This document shows, in pieces, positions 30,433 through 41,848 of a stretch of 64,000 nucleotides of DNA. Both the position numbers and the translations under genes were made by a program. The notes beneath the pieces are model-generated. The model was given only the letters and a program-made list of their open reading frames with translations. It was not told the DNA's origin and did no database searches. The stretch's first letter is position 1, and every line of letters starts with the position of its first letter. Source of the stretch: Klebsiella oxytoca NBRC 105695 (GTDB taxonomy: Bacteria > Pseudomonadota > Gammaproteobacteria > Enterobacterales > Enterobacteriaceae); assembly GCF_001598695.1 (NCBI RefSeq), contig NZ_BCZK01000008.1:186001-250000 (forward strand), read 5' to 3'.

Positions 30433-32976
30433 ATGTCTATTTCTATAAAAAAAAGGGGAGGCGCGCTATCCGGAACCTCCCACACATTTTTCGTTCTTGT
30501 TCCTGCGCTAGCTCTCGGTTTATGCGCCAATGCTTTAGCTCGTGATTTTTTTGATCCCGCATTTATAAAATCAGTCGGTCAGAGCGACCCCTCTTCAATA
30601 CCGGACTTATCCCTCTACGCCACCCGCGATGCCCAGGCTCCGGGGGAGTATCGCATTGACGTTATTTTAAATAACAGTCTGCAAGAAACGGCTGATATCC
30701 GGTTTGTGGAAAAAAAAGATCCAACAACAGATACGTTGAAATTAGTTCCCTGTTTAAGCATTGCTAAATTAACCAGCTATGGTTTGCGTGCTGACGCTTT
30801 TCCTGGCTTAAAAGAAGATGCGAATGGCTGCGCAGATACTCATGTTATTCCTGATTTCACCACCGATTTTAACTTCAATACTCAACAGCTGCTGGTATCC
30901 ATACCGCAGGCGGCGCTGTCCACTATCGCGCAGGGTTTCGTTTCCCCAGATGAGTTTGACGACGGTATTAATGCCTTACTGACCAACTATCAGTTTAGTT
31001 CAGGCAAAGACTATGAAGCCAATAATGAGTATTACAATCTTAACTTACAATCCGGCCTGAACCTCGGGCCATGGCGCCTGCGCAATCTGAGTACATGGAA
31101 TAAGTCAGCGGGGGCAAAGAGCGACTGGGATTCCGTATATCTCTATGCGCAGCGGAGCATTGTCCCGTTAAAAAGTACTTTAGTCATGGGCGAAAGCAGC
31201 TCGCTGTCGAGCATCTTTGACAGCGTGCCGTTCACCGGGATTCAGCTGGCAACCGACACGGACATGATTCCTGAAAGCCTGCGTGGATTCGCGCCCATCG
31301 TTCGCGGTATTGCCCGAACCAATGCGCGTATCGTCATCAAGCAGAATGGCTACCAAATTTACCAGGCTTTTGTCGCTCCGGGCGCTTTCGAAATTACCGA
31401 CCTCTACTCAACCGGCGGCAACGGTGACCTTTACGTCACCGTCGAGGAGTCCGATGGCTCCCGACAAAACTTCGTGGTGCCCTACGCTTCTCTGCCATTA
31501 ATGCTCCGGGAAGGCCAAATGGAGTATGAGATTACCAGCGGGAAATATCGTCCCTACGATGGCAACGTTGACGAGAAACCCTTTACGCAAGCAACGATCA
31601 GCTACGGCGTATTAAGCAATACCACTCTCTATACGGGCGTACAGGCGGCGGCCAATTACCAGGCGCTCGCTTTCGGCGCCGGGCAAAACCTCGGCGATAT
31701 TGGCGCGGTTTCCGCCGATGTAACGGCGGCATGGTCTAAAAAGAAAGATGAAGAGAAAACGTCCGGCCAGTCATGGCGCATTCGCTACGGTAAAAATATC
31801 CTTGAAACCGGCACCAATATTACCGTAGCCGGCTACCGCTATTCGACCTCCGGGTACAATACGCTAACTGATGTGATGAATACCTATAACAACAGCTACG
31901 GCGGATATACGCCACACTCGCTGCGTAACAGAACCAATATTACCGTGAGCCAGAGCCTGGGTTCGGGACTAGGTAACCTTTCTGTATCCGGCATTTTTGA
32001 GGATTATTGGGATAGCAATCGCCGCAATAACTCGCTGAATATTGGCTATAACGGCGGGTTCCGCCGCTTTAACTATTACGCTGGCTATAGCTATAGCCGC
32101 TATAGCTGGGGAAATAATGGTTCCAGCCGTCACGTTGAGGATGACCATGTTGTTTCATTTAATATCTCCATTCCTTTAAGCGATTGGTTACCTAATGCCT
32201 ATGCGACCTATAACGTGACCAACAGCAGTCCGGGTTCAACCGATCAGTATGTTTCTCTGAGCGGCGTCGCGCTGGAGAACCATAACCTGGACTGGAACGT
32301 CCAGCAGGGCTACAGCAATCGTGAAGATGCCAGCGGCGGCGTCTACGGCAACTATCGTGGTTCCATGGGTTCGGCTAACGCCGGCTACAGCTATGCCAAA
32401 AATAGTCAGTTAATTAACTACGGCCTGAGCGGCGGCGTGCTGGTTCATGCTGACGGAATAACATTAGGTCAGGAAATGTCTGAAACCGCCGTATTGGTTA
32501 AGGCGCCCGGCCTGAAAAACGTCCGTCTGGAAAACGACGCGACGATCGAAACGGACTACCGCGGCTATGCGATTATTCCTTACGTTACGCCATACCATCG
32601 AACCAGCGTGACCTTAGATAGCACGACTTTGGGAGATAATATGGAATTGCCAAATACGACGCAGAAAGTGGTGCCAACCCGTGCAGCCGTGGTACGGGCA
32701 AACTTCGCGGGCAATATTGGCCGCCGCGCGTTCCTTATTCTCAAGAGAGCGTCGGGTGAAAACGTTCCTTATGGCGCCACGGTAACGTTGACCACGGATA
32801 AAAACGCCCAGGCTAGCATCGTTTCTGATGGCGGTATGGTCTATTTGTCCGGCCTGAAAGATAACGGTGAAGTCTATGCTCAGTGGGGTTCAAAGAGCGG
32901 GCAGCAGTGTAAAGCGCCTTATAGCCTGGCTGCGGTAAATGAAGGTATTGCTCAGGCCACTGCGGTTTGCCAGTAA
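30433..32976 (+). CDS. Outer-membrane fimbrial usher
   Basis: A usher of 847 residues if started at MSISIKKRGG (a TTG 18 bases upstream is possible). The signal peptide ends near NALA. The N-terminal domain binds chaperone-subunit complexes, the 24-strand barrel with plug occupies the middle, and the C-terminal domain holds paired cysteines (GQQCKAP and TAVCQ). Motifs such as GESSSLSSIFDSVPFTG and FAPIVRGIARTNARI are typical. It completes the secretion and assembly machine. Confidence 0.93.
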   Translation: MSISIKKRGGALSGTSHTFFVLVPALALGLCANALARDFFDPAFIKSVGQSDPSSIPDLSLYATRDAQAPGEYRIDVILNNSLQETADIRFVEKKDPTTDTLKLVPCLSIAKLTSYGLRADAFPGLKEDANGCADTHVIPDFTTDFNFNTQQLLVSIPQAALSTIAQGFVSPDEFDDGINALLTNYQFSSGKDYEANNEYYNLNLQSGLNLGPWRLRNLSTWNKSAGAKSDWDSVYLYAQRSIVPLKSTLVMGESSSLSSIFDSVPFTGIQLATDTDMIPESLRGFAPIVRGIARTNARIVIKQNGYQIYQAFVAPGAFEITDLYSTGGNGDLYVTVEESDGSRQNFVVPYASLPLMLREGQMEYEITSGKYRPYDGNVDEKPFTQATISYGVLSNTTLYTGVQAAANYQALAFGAGQNLGDIGAVSADVTAAWSKKKDEEKTSGQSWRIRYGKNILETGTNITVAGYRYSTSGYNTLTDVMNTYNNSYGGYTPHSLRNRTNITVSQSLGSGLGNLSVSGIFEDYWDSNRRNNSLNIGYNGGFRRFNYYAGYSYSRYSWGNNGSSRHVEDDHVVSFNISIPLSDWLPNAYATYNVTNSSPGSTDQYVSLSGVALENHNLDWNVQQGYSNREDASGGVYGNYRGSMGSANAGYSYAKNSQLINYGLSGGVLVHADGITLGQEMSETAVLVKAPGLKNVRLENDATIETDYRGYAIIPYVTPYHRTSVTLDSTTLGDNMELPNTTQKVVPTRAAVVRANFAGNIGRRAFLILKRASGENVPYGATVTLTTDKNAQASIVSDGGMVYLSGLKDNGEVYAQWGSKSGQQCKAPYSLAAVNEGIAQATAVCQ

Positions 32977-32994
32977 CAGGGATGAATACAGACT

Positions 32995-34020
32995 ATGAAA
33001 AAAATACTCCTTTTTATTAGTTTACTTTTACTTAATCAGACAGTAATGGCTGACTGTAATTACAACGGAACTGATGCTGCATTCAATGTTACATTCAGCC
33101 CAGCTAAAATTTTATCCGATTCAAGCCTGGCGCCCGGTAGCGTACTGGCAGTAAGAACGGTAGGCGGAGCGATTGCCAATGCAAAAACTTTTTATAACTG
33201 CAAGGCAAATGATATTTACGCCATTATCGCCACGCCCAGCGTCAATCTGGCGGCAGGCGTGACCGGTGTGCTCGGTGGACCGGTTTATGAAACAGGGATA
33301 CCGGGTATTGGTTTTGAAATTTCGGAAGCAATTGCCGGCGCCAACGGCCGCCCCGTTCCGGCTACGTTAGGTACTGTTTCTGCCTATGGCCTTAGCGATC
33401 CCGGCGTGAAACAACTCACCGTCTGGCTGATAAAAACCAGGGACAATATTGATACGAGCTTCTCAGGAAAAAAAGAGATTTCGGTGTCCTATCGGGCGGG
33501 AAGCGTCAATCAGGTCAATGCTAATTCATCAATTGCCCGACTTGCCCAAGCCAACATCAAACTCGGCCCTTTCACTTACAGGGAAACAACCTGCAATATA
33601 AATCCACGAGGTGGGAGCACGGTCAATCTATCTAATATAGAAGCATCGCAGCTTAAAGCTCTCACTCAGGGCGGGGTAACTGGCAAGCAAAAAGACTTTA
33701 CGCTTGACATTACCTGCCCTGACTCATCCGTTGGAACCAAATATACCTACTGGTTTAACCCTATAACCGAGAACTCAGCATCAAAAGATGGCGTACTGCT
33801 AAACTCCATCCCTGATACTATCGGAGGAGCCAAAGATGTTGGTTTCATAATTAAACAGGGTTCCAGCCCTATCACCTTTTTTGATTATAAAAACTACTCT
33901 ATTGCCAGTATGAAAAAGAGCCAGTCTCTTACCTTCACTGCGGACTATTACAAGCTATCTAACACCATAACACCAGGTAGCGTTCGAGCTATATTTGAAA
34001 TTATTCTCCAGGAAGAATAA
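32995..34020 (+). CDS. Fimbrial tip adhesin / minor subunit
   Basis: A 341-residue secreted protein with signal peptide ending at about TVMA, directly after the usher. Its length and two-part layout suggest an N-terminal receptor-binding domain (about 20-195) and a C-terminal pilin domain (about 200-341, with TCNINPRGGSTVNL and a later cysteine ITCP). It ends in a beta-strand (RAIFEIILQEE). Ligand specificity cannot be inferred. Confidence 0.8.
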   Translation: MKKILLFISLLLLNQTVMADCNYNGTDAAFNVTFSPAKILSDSSLAPGSVLAVRTVGGAIANAKTFYNCKANDIYAIIATPSVNLAAGVTGVLGGPVYETGIPGIGFEISEAIAGANGRPVPATLGTVSAYGLSDPGVKQLTVWLIKTRDNIDTSFSGKKEISVSYRAGSVNQVNANSSIARLAQANIKLGPFTYRETTCNINPRGGSTVNLSNIEASQLKALTQGGVTGKQKDFTLDITCPDSSVGTKYTYWFNPITENSASKDGVLLNSIPDTIGGAKDVGFIIKQGSSPITFFDYKNYSIASMKKSQSLTFTADYYKLSNTITPGSVRAIFEIILQEE

Positions 34021-34368
34021 AAAGCATCCAATAACATGAGTAACCCGATTGTAGTATACGGAACTCTTGTACCACTATTGATACCATTTTCTTAAGCCAT
34101 AGACCAGAAAATGTAAGCGCTGGAATGTTCTCCAACCACTAAATACCGAGGAATTCAATTGTGAATTCCTCGTTCACAAATACATGAACAACTAAAATTC
34201 ATCATTAACAAAAAAAAATCAATTGAAATCAAACTAATCATCTTTAAACTTTGTCGTGAAATGAAAACAGAGAATACTTACTGAATTCATTTCAAATAAT
34301 TTAACCAACCACAAATAATATTAAGATTGTAAATATTATTATAAAAGCTCATTAAATAAGGAAAATTT
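34021..34368. other. AT-rich intergenic region with long hairpin
   Basis: About 350 bases with very low GC between the adhesin and the microcin-like gene. A perfect 11-base-pair hairpin cgaggaattca-attg-tgaattcctcg lies at 34147-34172; it has no T-run. A 19-codon frame at 34035-34094 encodes a hydrophobic peptide but has no clear ribosome site. The promoter of the microcin unit should be in 34200-34360. Confidence 0.5.
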
Positions 34369-34734
34369 ATGAAGCAACTAACTGTTTTTGAAATGGAAGC
34401 TATTTCTGGTGGCTATTCTTGGGATATGTCTTCTATTGGTGGCATTCTCACCTCTTTGGTAAGTAATGCTGCCGAATTAGCAACTTCTGCAACACTAGGG
34501 GCATCAGTTGGCGGAATTTACGGTTCTATCATCGGAGGTCGTTGGGGCGGTGCTGGCGGCGGTATTCTTGGGTTTGGCGCAATCGGTCAGGGCGTCGGTA
34601 TGGTTTGGGGCCTGGTTGTAGGTGCCATTGGATGCGGTGTTGCAGCCTCTGTTGTAGGATGGGACAAGACTTACGAATTAGCGATGGGGGCGATTGCTGG
34701 CTCTATTGACGGAACCTTGACCCCCTGGAATTAA
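34369..34734 (+). CDS. Double-glycine-leader peptide, class II microcin-like precursor
   Basis: A 121-residue precursor. The first 15 residues MKQLTVFEMEAISGG form a classic double-glycine leader cut by C39 peptidases. The mature part (about 106 residues) is very rich in Gly/Ala, with repeated GxxxG and GG steps (SVGGIYGSIIGGRWGGAGGG), like colicin V and related membrane-active bacteriocins. A C39 exporter and membrane-fusion protein follow directly. Sequence does not match a microcin I know, so bacteriocin activity is inference. No immunity gene is recognisable. Confidence 0.72.
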   Translation: MKQLTVFEMEAISGGYSWDMSSIGGILTSLVSNAAELATSATLGASVGGIYGSIIGGRWGGAGGGILGFGAIGQGVGMVWGLVVGAIGCGVAASVVGWDKTYELAMGAIAGSIDGTLTPWN

Positions 34735-34751
34735 TATAAGCGTTTTAACTT

Positions 34752-34778
34752 AAGGCTTGGGTGACCAGGCCTTTTTTT
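34752..34778 (+). terminator. Terminator after the microcin-like gene
   Basis: Stem aaggcttgg / ccaggcctt (one wobble pair) with loop gtga, followed by seven Ts. It sits between precursor and export genes, so precursor mRNA should be more abundant than exporter mRNA. Confidence 0.85.
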
Positions 34779-34802
34779 ACTTATTAATAAAAAGTGATTT
34801 GC

Positions 34803-36089
34803 ATGTTAAAAAACATATATCGCAAGGAAGCGATTGAGTACAAAAAAATCCACTGGAAAGGAAAAGCATTATTATTAGCAGGCATTCCAGCGTGGTTAGT
34901 CACTCTTCTGGCATTTATTTTTCTTATTGCCATTGTACTTTCACTCATATTTTGCACCTTTACCCAGCGTATTGATGTACGCGGAGAGGTCATTACGCTC
35001 CCTCACTCCGTTAACGTCTTTGCCCCACAGCAGGGTTTTGTTGTGAATCTGCATGTAAAGGTGGGAGACATTGTCAAAAAAGGCCAACCGCTTTATGAAC
35101 TTGACGTTTCACGTAATACGATCGGTGGCAACGTTAGCGCGGCTCAGATTGAAGTTATCAATGAAAAAATTGCTAACGCAGAAGATATTATAAGCAAACT
35201 GACGCGTAATAAGGCTGAAACGCTCGCGGCTCTTGAAAAACAGATTAAGACTACCAGCGCCTCGTTAACGGAAACCAACCGTATGCTGGCTAATACTCAG
35301 GTAGGCTTAAACAAAATGCATACCAACCTGGCCAGCTATGATAAATACTTAAAGGATGGTCTGATAACTAAAGATCAGTATAACTATCAGCACTCGCTAT
35401 ATTTTCAACAGCAAAGCGCCTATCAATCCCTGGTGACTCAAAAGATGCAGCTGGAATCTCAGCTCACGCAAACCAGCAGCGATAAAATCACCAAAGCAGC
35501 AGACTTTGATAATCAGATTTCAAGCCAGCATAACCAAATCAATGATTATAAAAATCAGCTGGTAGAATCGAACGCTAACGGTAATCTGATTATTAAAGCA
35601 ACGACCAACGGTAAGATTGAATCGCTGGCCGTGACTAAAGGGCAGATGGTAGAGAACGGCAGCAGCCTGGCGCAGATCAAACCTACCGGTGATATTGAGT
35701 ATTATCTGATCCTCTGGTTACCCAATAATACCATCCCCTACGTGAAACCCGGGGACACCATTAATATTCGCTATGATGCTTTCCCTGCCGATAAATTTGG
35801 CCAATTTCCAGGTAAGGTTGTTTCTATTTCCTCGGTACCGGCGTCACGTCAGGAGATGGCAGAATATACCAATGTCAGCAACGGAACTAATCAGCAGGAA
35901 TTAGCGCTCTATAAAGCAATTATAAAAATCAAGGACAAGACCTTTAGCTACAATGGAAAAACGCTCACGCTCTCTAACGGTCTGAAGGCTCAGGCGGTAG
36001 TTTTCCTTGAAGAACGCCCGCTTTACATGTGGATGTTTACTCCTTTCTATAAGATGACGCAAAGCGTGAGTGGCCCGATCGATGAATAA
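34803..36089 (+). CDS. Membrane-fusion protein of peptide exporter (CvaA/HlyD-like)
   Basis: A 428-residue HlyD-family adaptor with one N-terminal membrane helix (about 24-50). The lipoyl half-motif VFAPQQGFVVNLHVKVGDIVKKGQPL is followed by a long coiled coil (about 110-255) and a second lipoyl half (IIKATTNGKIESLAVTKGQMV). A beta-barrel region comes last. It should bridge the ABC exporter to an outer-membrane channel such as TolC, which is not encoded here. The start is the ATG; a GTG three codons upstream is possible. It overlaps the exporter gene by 8 bases. Confidence 0.88.
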   Translation: MLKNIYRKEAIEYKKIHWKGKALLLAGIPAWLVTLLAFIFLIAIVLSLIFCTFTQRIDVRGEVITLPHSVNVFAPQQGFVVNLHVKVGDIVKKGQPLYELDVSRNTIGGNVSAAQIEVINEKIANAEDIISKLTRNKAETLAALEKQIKTTSASLTETNRMLANTQVGLNKMHTNLASYDKYLKDGLITKDQYNYQHSLYFQQQSAYQSLVTQKMQLESQLTQTSSDKITKAADFDNQISSQHNQINDYKNQLVESNANGNLIIKATTNGKIESLAVTKGQMVENGSSLAQIKPTGDIEYYLILWLPNNTIPYVKPGDTINIRYDAFPADKFGQFPGKVVSISSVPASRQEMAEYTNVSNGTNQQELALYKAIIKIKDKTFSYNGKTLTLSNGLKAQAVVFLEERPLYMWMFTPFYKMTQSVSGPIDE

Positions 36090-38205
36090 AGAACTGTTTA
36101 AAACCATTACCGATAAGCTTAATTTCTCATTCCGTCATAAAACGCCGGTTATTTTACAGTCGGAAGCCGCCGAATGCGGTATCGCCTGTCTGGCAATGGT
36201 TTGCGGCTTTTACGGGCTTAATATCGACCTGTTCAACTTCCGCCATCGTTACGGTAGCCCTTCTCAGGGCGTTACGCTCATGTCGCTGAGCAAAACGGCG
36301 GAACATGCCGGTCTGAAAAGCCGGGCCCTCTCTCTGGATCTGGATGAAATCAAGCAGCTGAAGCTACCCTGTATTATCCACTGGGGAATGAATCATTACG
36401 TCGTGCTCACTAAGGTACGTAAAAACAGCTTTATTGTTCACGATCCGGCGCTGGGTAAGCGGGTTATTGGTATCCAGGAAATGTCCAATAACTTTACCGG
36501 CGTTGCGCTGGAACTATGGCCGGACCAAAACTTTCAGCAAGAACAGGCAAAATCACGCCTGCGTCTATTAGACCTGATGCGCAATATTGTGGGACTTAAA
36601 TCGGTCCTGCTAAAAATCTTTGCCTTTTCGGTAGTGGTTGAAGCTATCGGCCTGCTATTACCTATCGGTACGCAGCTGGTGACTGACCATGTCATCATGG
36701 CGCACGACCAGAGCCTGCTTTCGGTTATCTGTATCGGCCTGGTCTTCTTCACGCTTTTCCGCACCTTTATTAGTATGCTGCGAGCGTGGACCTCATTAAC
36801 GCTAAATACGCTGACGAACATCCAATGGAAAACCACGCTGTTCGATCATCTGACAAGCCTGCCGTTATCCTTTTTTGAAAAACGTCATTTAGGGGATATT
36901 CAGTCTCGTTTTTCGTCGCTGGATACTATCCGTTCCACCTTCACCAATAGCATTGTTACCGGCATTATCGACTCAATCATGACGATTGGCCTGCTGGTTA
37001 TGTTAACGCTGTACGGCGGCTGGCTGGTTTGGGTCGTGATTGGATTCACCTTATGCTATGCCATCATGCGTTTTGCCACCTACAGCTTCTACCGTCGCGT
37101 TGCCGAAGAGCAGGTTATCAAGGGCGCACGCTCCAGCTCGCACTTTATGGAGTCCCTATACGGTATTTCCACCATTAAAGCGCTGAACTTAAAAGAGCGT
37201 CGTTCTCAGCACTGGTTAAATATCAACATTGACGCCTGCAATGCCGGTATCAAACAGACTCGCTTCGATATGATGTTTGGCGGTATTAATACTTTTATTA
37301 CCTCCATCGATCAGGTCGCCGTACTCTGGCTGGGCGCGATCATGGTCATTGATAACAATATGACCCTCGGTATGTTTATGGCTTTTAACGCCTATCGTGG
37401 GCAATTCTCCCAGCGCGCATCAAGCTTGATCGACCTGGTCATGCAGCTGCGAATGCTGTCGTTACATAATGAGCGTCTTTCAGAAATTGTATTTAGCGAG
37501 CCGGAAAAAGAGCTGCCTGCACGCCGGGTTTTTGCAGAAAATACTGGCGTGAAATTAGAAGTGAAGAATCTCAGCTATCAGTACGATCCGTTCTCACAAC
37601 CTATTTTTTCTAATTTAAATATTACCGTTGAGCCCGGAGAATCCATCGCGCTGGTTGGCCCTTCCGGCGTCGGTAAGACCACGCTGCTGAAAGTCATGTG
37701 CGGTCTGTTAGCGCCCACCAGCGGTGACGTGATAGCGGATAACCTTGATATTCAAAAAATTGGCATCAATAACTTTCGTCTCGGAACGGCCTGCGTCCTT
37801 CAGGAGGACCGCCTTTTCTCAGGCTCGCTTATCGATAATATCAGCGGCTTTGAAGATAATGCCGATATGGACTTTATCGTTGAGTGCGCACGCAGATGTA
37901 ATATCCATGATGAAATCATGAAAATGCCGATGGGGTACGAAACGATTGTCGGCGAGCTTGGCTTAGGTATCTCAGGTGGACAAAAACAGAGAATTTTAAT
38001 CGCTCGCGCGCTCTATCGAAAACCCAGCATTCTGTTTATGGATGAAGCCACCAGCCATCTCGACCTGAAAAATGAATCGGTCATTAACCAGTCTATCTCT
38101 GGTTTAAGCATTACCCGAATCATTGTTGCCCATCGGCCATCCACCATTGCCTCAGCCGATCGCATCATTGATATGTCACAGCTCCATATGCAGGCACCAG
38201 CGTAA
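36082..38205 (+). CDS. Peptidase-domain ABC exporter (CvaB-like)
   Basis: A 707-residue bacteriocin-type ABC transporter. The N-terminal C39 peptidase (about 15-145) has catalytic Cys in QSEAAECGIACLAMV, His in WGMNHYVVL and Asp in HDPALG. Six membrane helices (about 165-430) and an ATPase domain follow, with Walker A GPSGVGKTTL, signature LGISGGQKQR, Walker B ILFMDEATSHLD and H-loop IVAHRPS. It should remove the double-glycine leader and export the peptide encoded upstream. All key residues are present. Confidence 0.93.
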   Translation: MNKELFKTITDKLNFSFRHKTPVILQSEAAECGIACLAMVCGFYGLNIDLFNFRHRYGSPSQGVTLMSLSKTAEHAGLKSRALSLDLDEIKQLKLPCIIHWGMNHYVVLTKVRKNSFIVHDPALGKRVIGIQEMSNNFTGVALELWPDQNFQQEQAKSRLRLLDLMRNIVGLKSVLLKIFAFSVVVEAIGLLLPIGTQLVTDHVIMAHDQSLLSVICIGLVFFTLFRTFISMLRAWTSLTLNTLTNIQWKTTLFDHLTSLPLSFFEKRHLGDIQSRFSSLDTIRSTFTNSIVTGIIDSIMTIGLLVMLTLYGGWLVWVVIGFTLCYAIMRFATYSFYRRVAEEQVIKGARSSSHFMESLYGISTIKALNLKERRSQHWLNINIDACNAGIKQTRFDMMFGGINTFITSIDQVAVLWLGAIMVIDNNMTLGMFMAFNAYRGQFSQRASSLIDLVMQLRMLSLHNERLSEIVFSEPEKELPARRVFAENTGVKLEVKNLSYQYDPFSQPIFSNLNITVEPGESIALVGPSGVGKTTLLKVMCGLLAPTSGDVIADNLDIQKIGINNFRLGTACVLQEDRLFSGSLIDNISGFEDNADMDFIVECARRCNIHDEIMKMPMGYETIVGELGLGISGGQKQRILIARALYRKPSILFMDEATSHLDLKNESVINQSISGLSITRIIVAHRPSTIASADRIIDMSQLHMQAPA

Positions 38206-38227
38206 CCACCAGGAAAAGGAGATCCGT

Positions 38228-39094
38228 ATGCAAGGAACATTTATTGGTTTTAATACCGCATCTATTAAATATGATGACAAATTTTTGGCTTTAATGCTCA
38301 AAGTCAAACTGAGTAATCAACTCTGTCAGTCTTATTATCTTCAGGCGCCGATTCTTGCGGATCTCCTGTTAGTTCTGCAGCACAGAATGGCCATCGTCCT
38401 GCAGCGCTTAAATGCTGAAGGTGAAAGTTATAAGAATGAACTGGTGGCCTTTAATGAACGCCTTATAGAAAATACACCGGCGATCGATATACCTGAAGTA
38501 CAGCACCCTAATCCGGAAAGACGTATTATGTCGATAACGTTAAAACCCGGCGACACCTGGTCAACGCTCATTCTGGTGCTGCAAAATGAGCAAATTGCTA
38601 CGCTGCGTATTGATGATATGCAAGTTGAAGCGCTGCTGGTGGGCATTCAGCAGTCTCTTAAACACACGGGAGATAGCGATCTGATTAATTATTTAACTTC
38701 CTCGCTGGAAGGCCTGATGCTTTATGCGGTGGATTTAACGAATACCAGCAACGTTGATTATCAGCAGTATCTTCAGGATGAATGGAAGCTCAATCTGTTT
38801 TCCCATTATCTCGGCGTGTTGTACTGTTGTGACACGGAGGAAGGGCGAAAAATCATCTCCGGCGCAGTGATTAAAACCAATGCCGCTCATCCATCAGAAC
38901 AGGAAAATATCGTTGTAATGCGCTTAATTGAGAGAAGCCCAAAGCTGAAAGAAGTGCATACCCAGCGCCAGCCCAGCCAGATTTTTAGCCAAATCATCCC
39001 TTCTCAGCCAGGAAGAATGATGACGCTGGAGGAGTGTCTGCGTCCTTTGCATGCGTTCTACCAGCAAACTCAGGCGCAACTCAGCAAGCAATAA
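38228..39094 (+). CDS. Uncharacterised protein, probable YjeJ homologue
   Basis: A 288-residue soluble protein without signal peptide or membrane helix. It lies where E. coli has yjeJ (between epmB and yjeI) and has about the same length, so it is likely the same family; this rests on position, not on remembered sequence. It starts 22 bases after the exporter behind an aaaaggagat ribosome site, so it could be transcribed with the microcin genes. A role in that system (for example self-protection) is possible but unsupported. Confidence 0.6.
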   Translation: MQGTFIGFNTASIKYDDKFLALMLKVKLSNQLCQSYYLQAPILADLLLVLQHRMAIVLQRLNAEGESYKNELVAFNERLIENTPAIDIPEVQHPNPERRIMSITLKPGDTWSTLILVLQNEQIATLRIDDMQVEALLVGIQQSLKHTGDSDLINYLTSSLEGLMLYAVDLTNTSNVDYQQYLQDEWKLNLFSHYLGVLYCCDTEEGRKIISGAVIKTNAAHPSEQENIVVMRLIERSPKLKEVHTQRQPSQIFSQIIPSQPGRMMTLEECLRPLHAFYQQTQAQLSKQ

Positions 39095-39144
39095 AAAGAG
39101 ATCAAGAGGGTGCCTCAATTTAGGCAAGAGAGGCACCGGTTAAA

Positions 39145-39498
39145 TCAGTTCGGGCACTTATAAACCTGGCCGTTCATTTGGCTATCGGTCGGCACAAAGC
39201 TGGACAGCAGATTCTGCGTCGGGCTGCTGACGCCGTAAATGACGTTGCCACCCATCTCTGCGGCCTTGTTACGCAGGGCGTTTGCCGCGCCGCGCATGGA
39301 GCCGCCTTCGTCACCATTCTGTCCGGACAGCCAGTTGCTCTGCGTGCCGCTTGCGGTACCTAACAGCTGGCATTCAGAACCTGGTTTATCTTCAACAAAG
39401 CGTACGTTCTGGCCACCAGAGGTCAATTCGTTGCTGGAGCTGCAACCTGCTAACAACAATGCTGCGCCGACAATCCCTGCTAAATATTTTACCTGCAT
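39145..39498 (-). CDS. yjeI: DUF4156 lipoprotein YjeI
   Basis: A 117-residue lipoprotein with lipobox LLAGC at residues 15-19 and high similarity to E. coli YjeI over its whole length (ends QMNGQVYKCPN). Function is unknown. The start MQVKYLAGIVGAALL gives a normal lipoprotein signal; a longer frame upstream overlaps the groL terminator and is rejected. Confidence 0.93.
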   Translation of the reverse strand: MQVKYLAGIVGAALLLAGCSSSNELTSGGQNVRFVEDKPGSECQLLGTASGTQSNWLSGQNGDEGGSMRGAANALRNKAAEMGGNVIYGVSSPTQNLLSSFVPTDSQMNGQVYKCPN

Positions 39499-39575
39499 GT
39501 TATTCCCCACGATCAATGAGCTGGACGCACTGGCCCGGATGTACAACCTTATACTAAAAAGACGACAAAAAGAAA

Positions 39576-39604
39576 AACCCCCGAGCATTTCTGCCCGAGG
39601 GTTT
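39576..39604 (-). terminator. groSL terminator
   Basis: Read leftward: AACCCTCGGGC, a short loop, GCTCGGGGGTT, then TTTCTTTTT. The stem includes two G-U pairs. It lies about 30 bases after the groL stop, upstream of yjeI in the same direction. Confidence 0.8.
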
Positions 39605-39632
39605 CTTTATATCTAAGGGGTATAGCGCACGA

Positions 39633-41291
<1,659 letters not shown>

Positions 41292-41322
41292 TTAAATTCG
41301 TATGTTCAGTGTCGTTCGCGGA

Positions 41323-41730
<408 letters not shown>

Positions 41731-41848
41731 AAGTAAAAAAAAATTTGTCCTCGTGCTCAGACGCACACAAATTTGCCGCCGTTGCCTGACGTCATAAGCA
41801 AAAGCGATTGTGATACCATCCCTTTTTTGCCGGGCGCAGGGTTGAAAC

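Noticed and set aside
34035..34094. 19-codon hydrophobic frame as microcin immunity gene
   Set aside because: Too short for known immunity proteins, with no clear ribosome site; mentioned only as a weak candidate.
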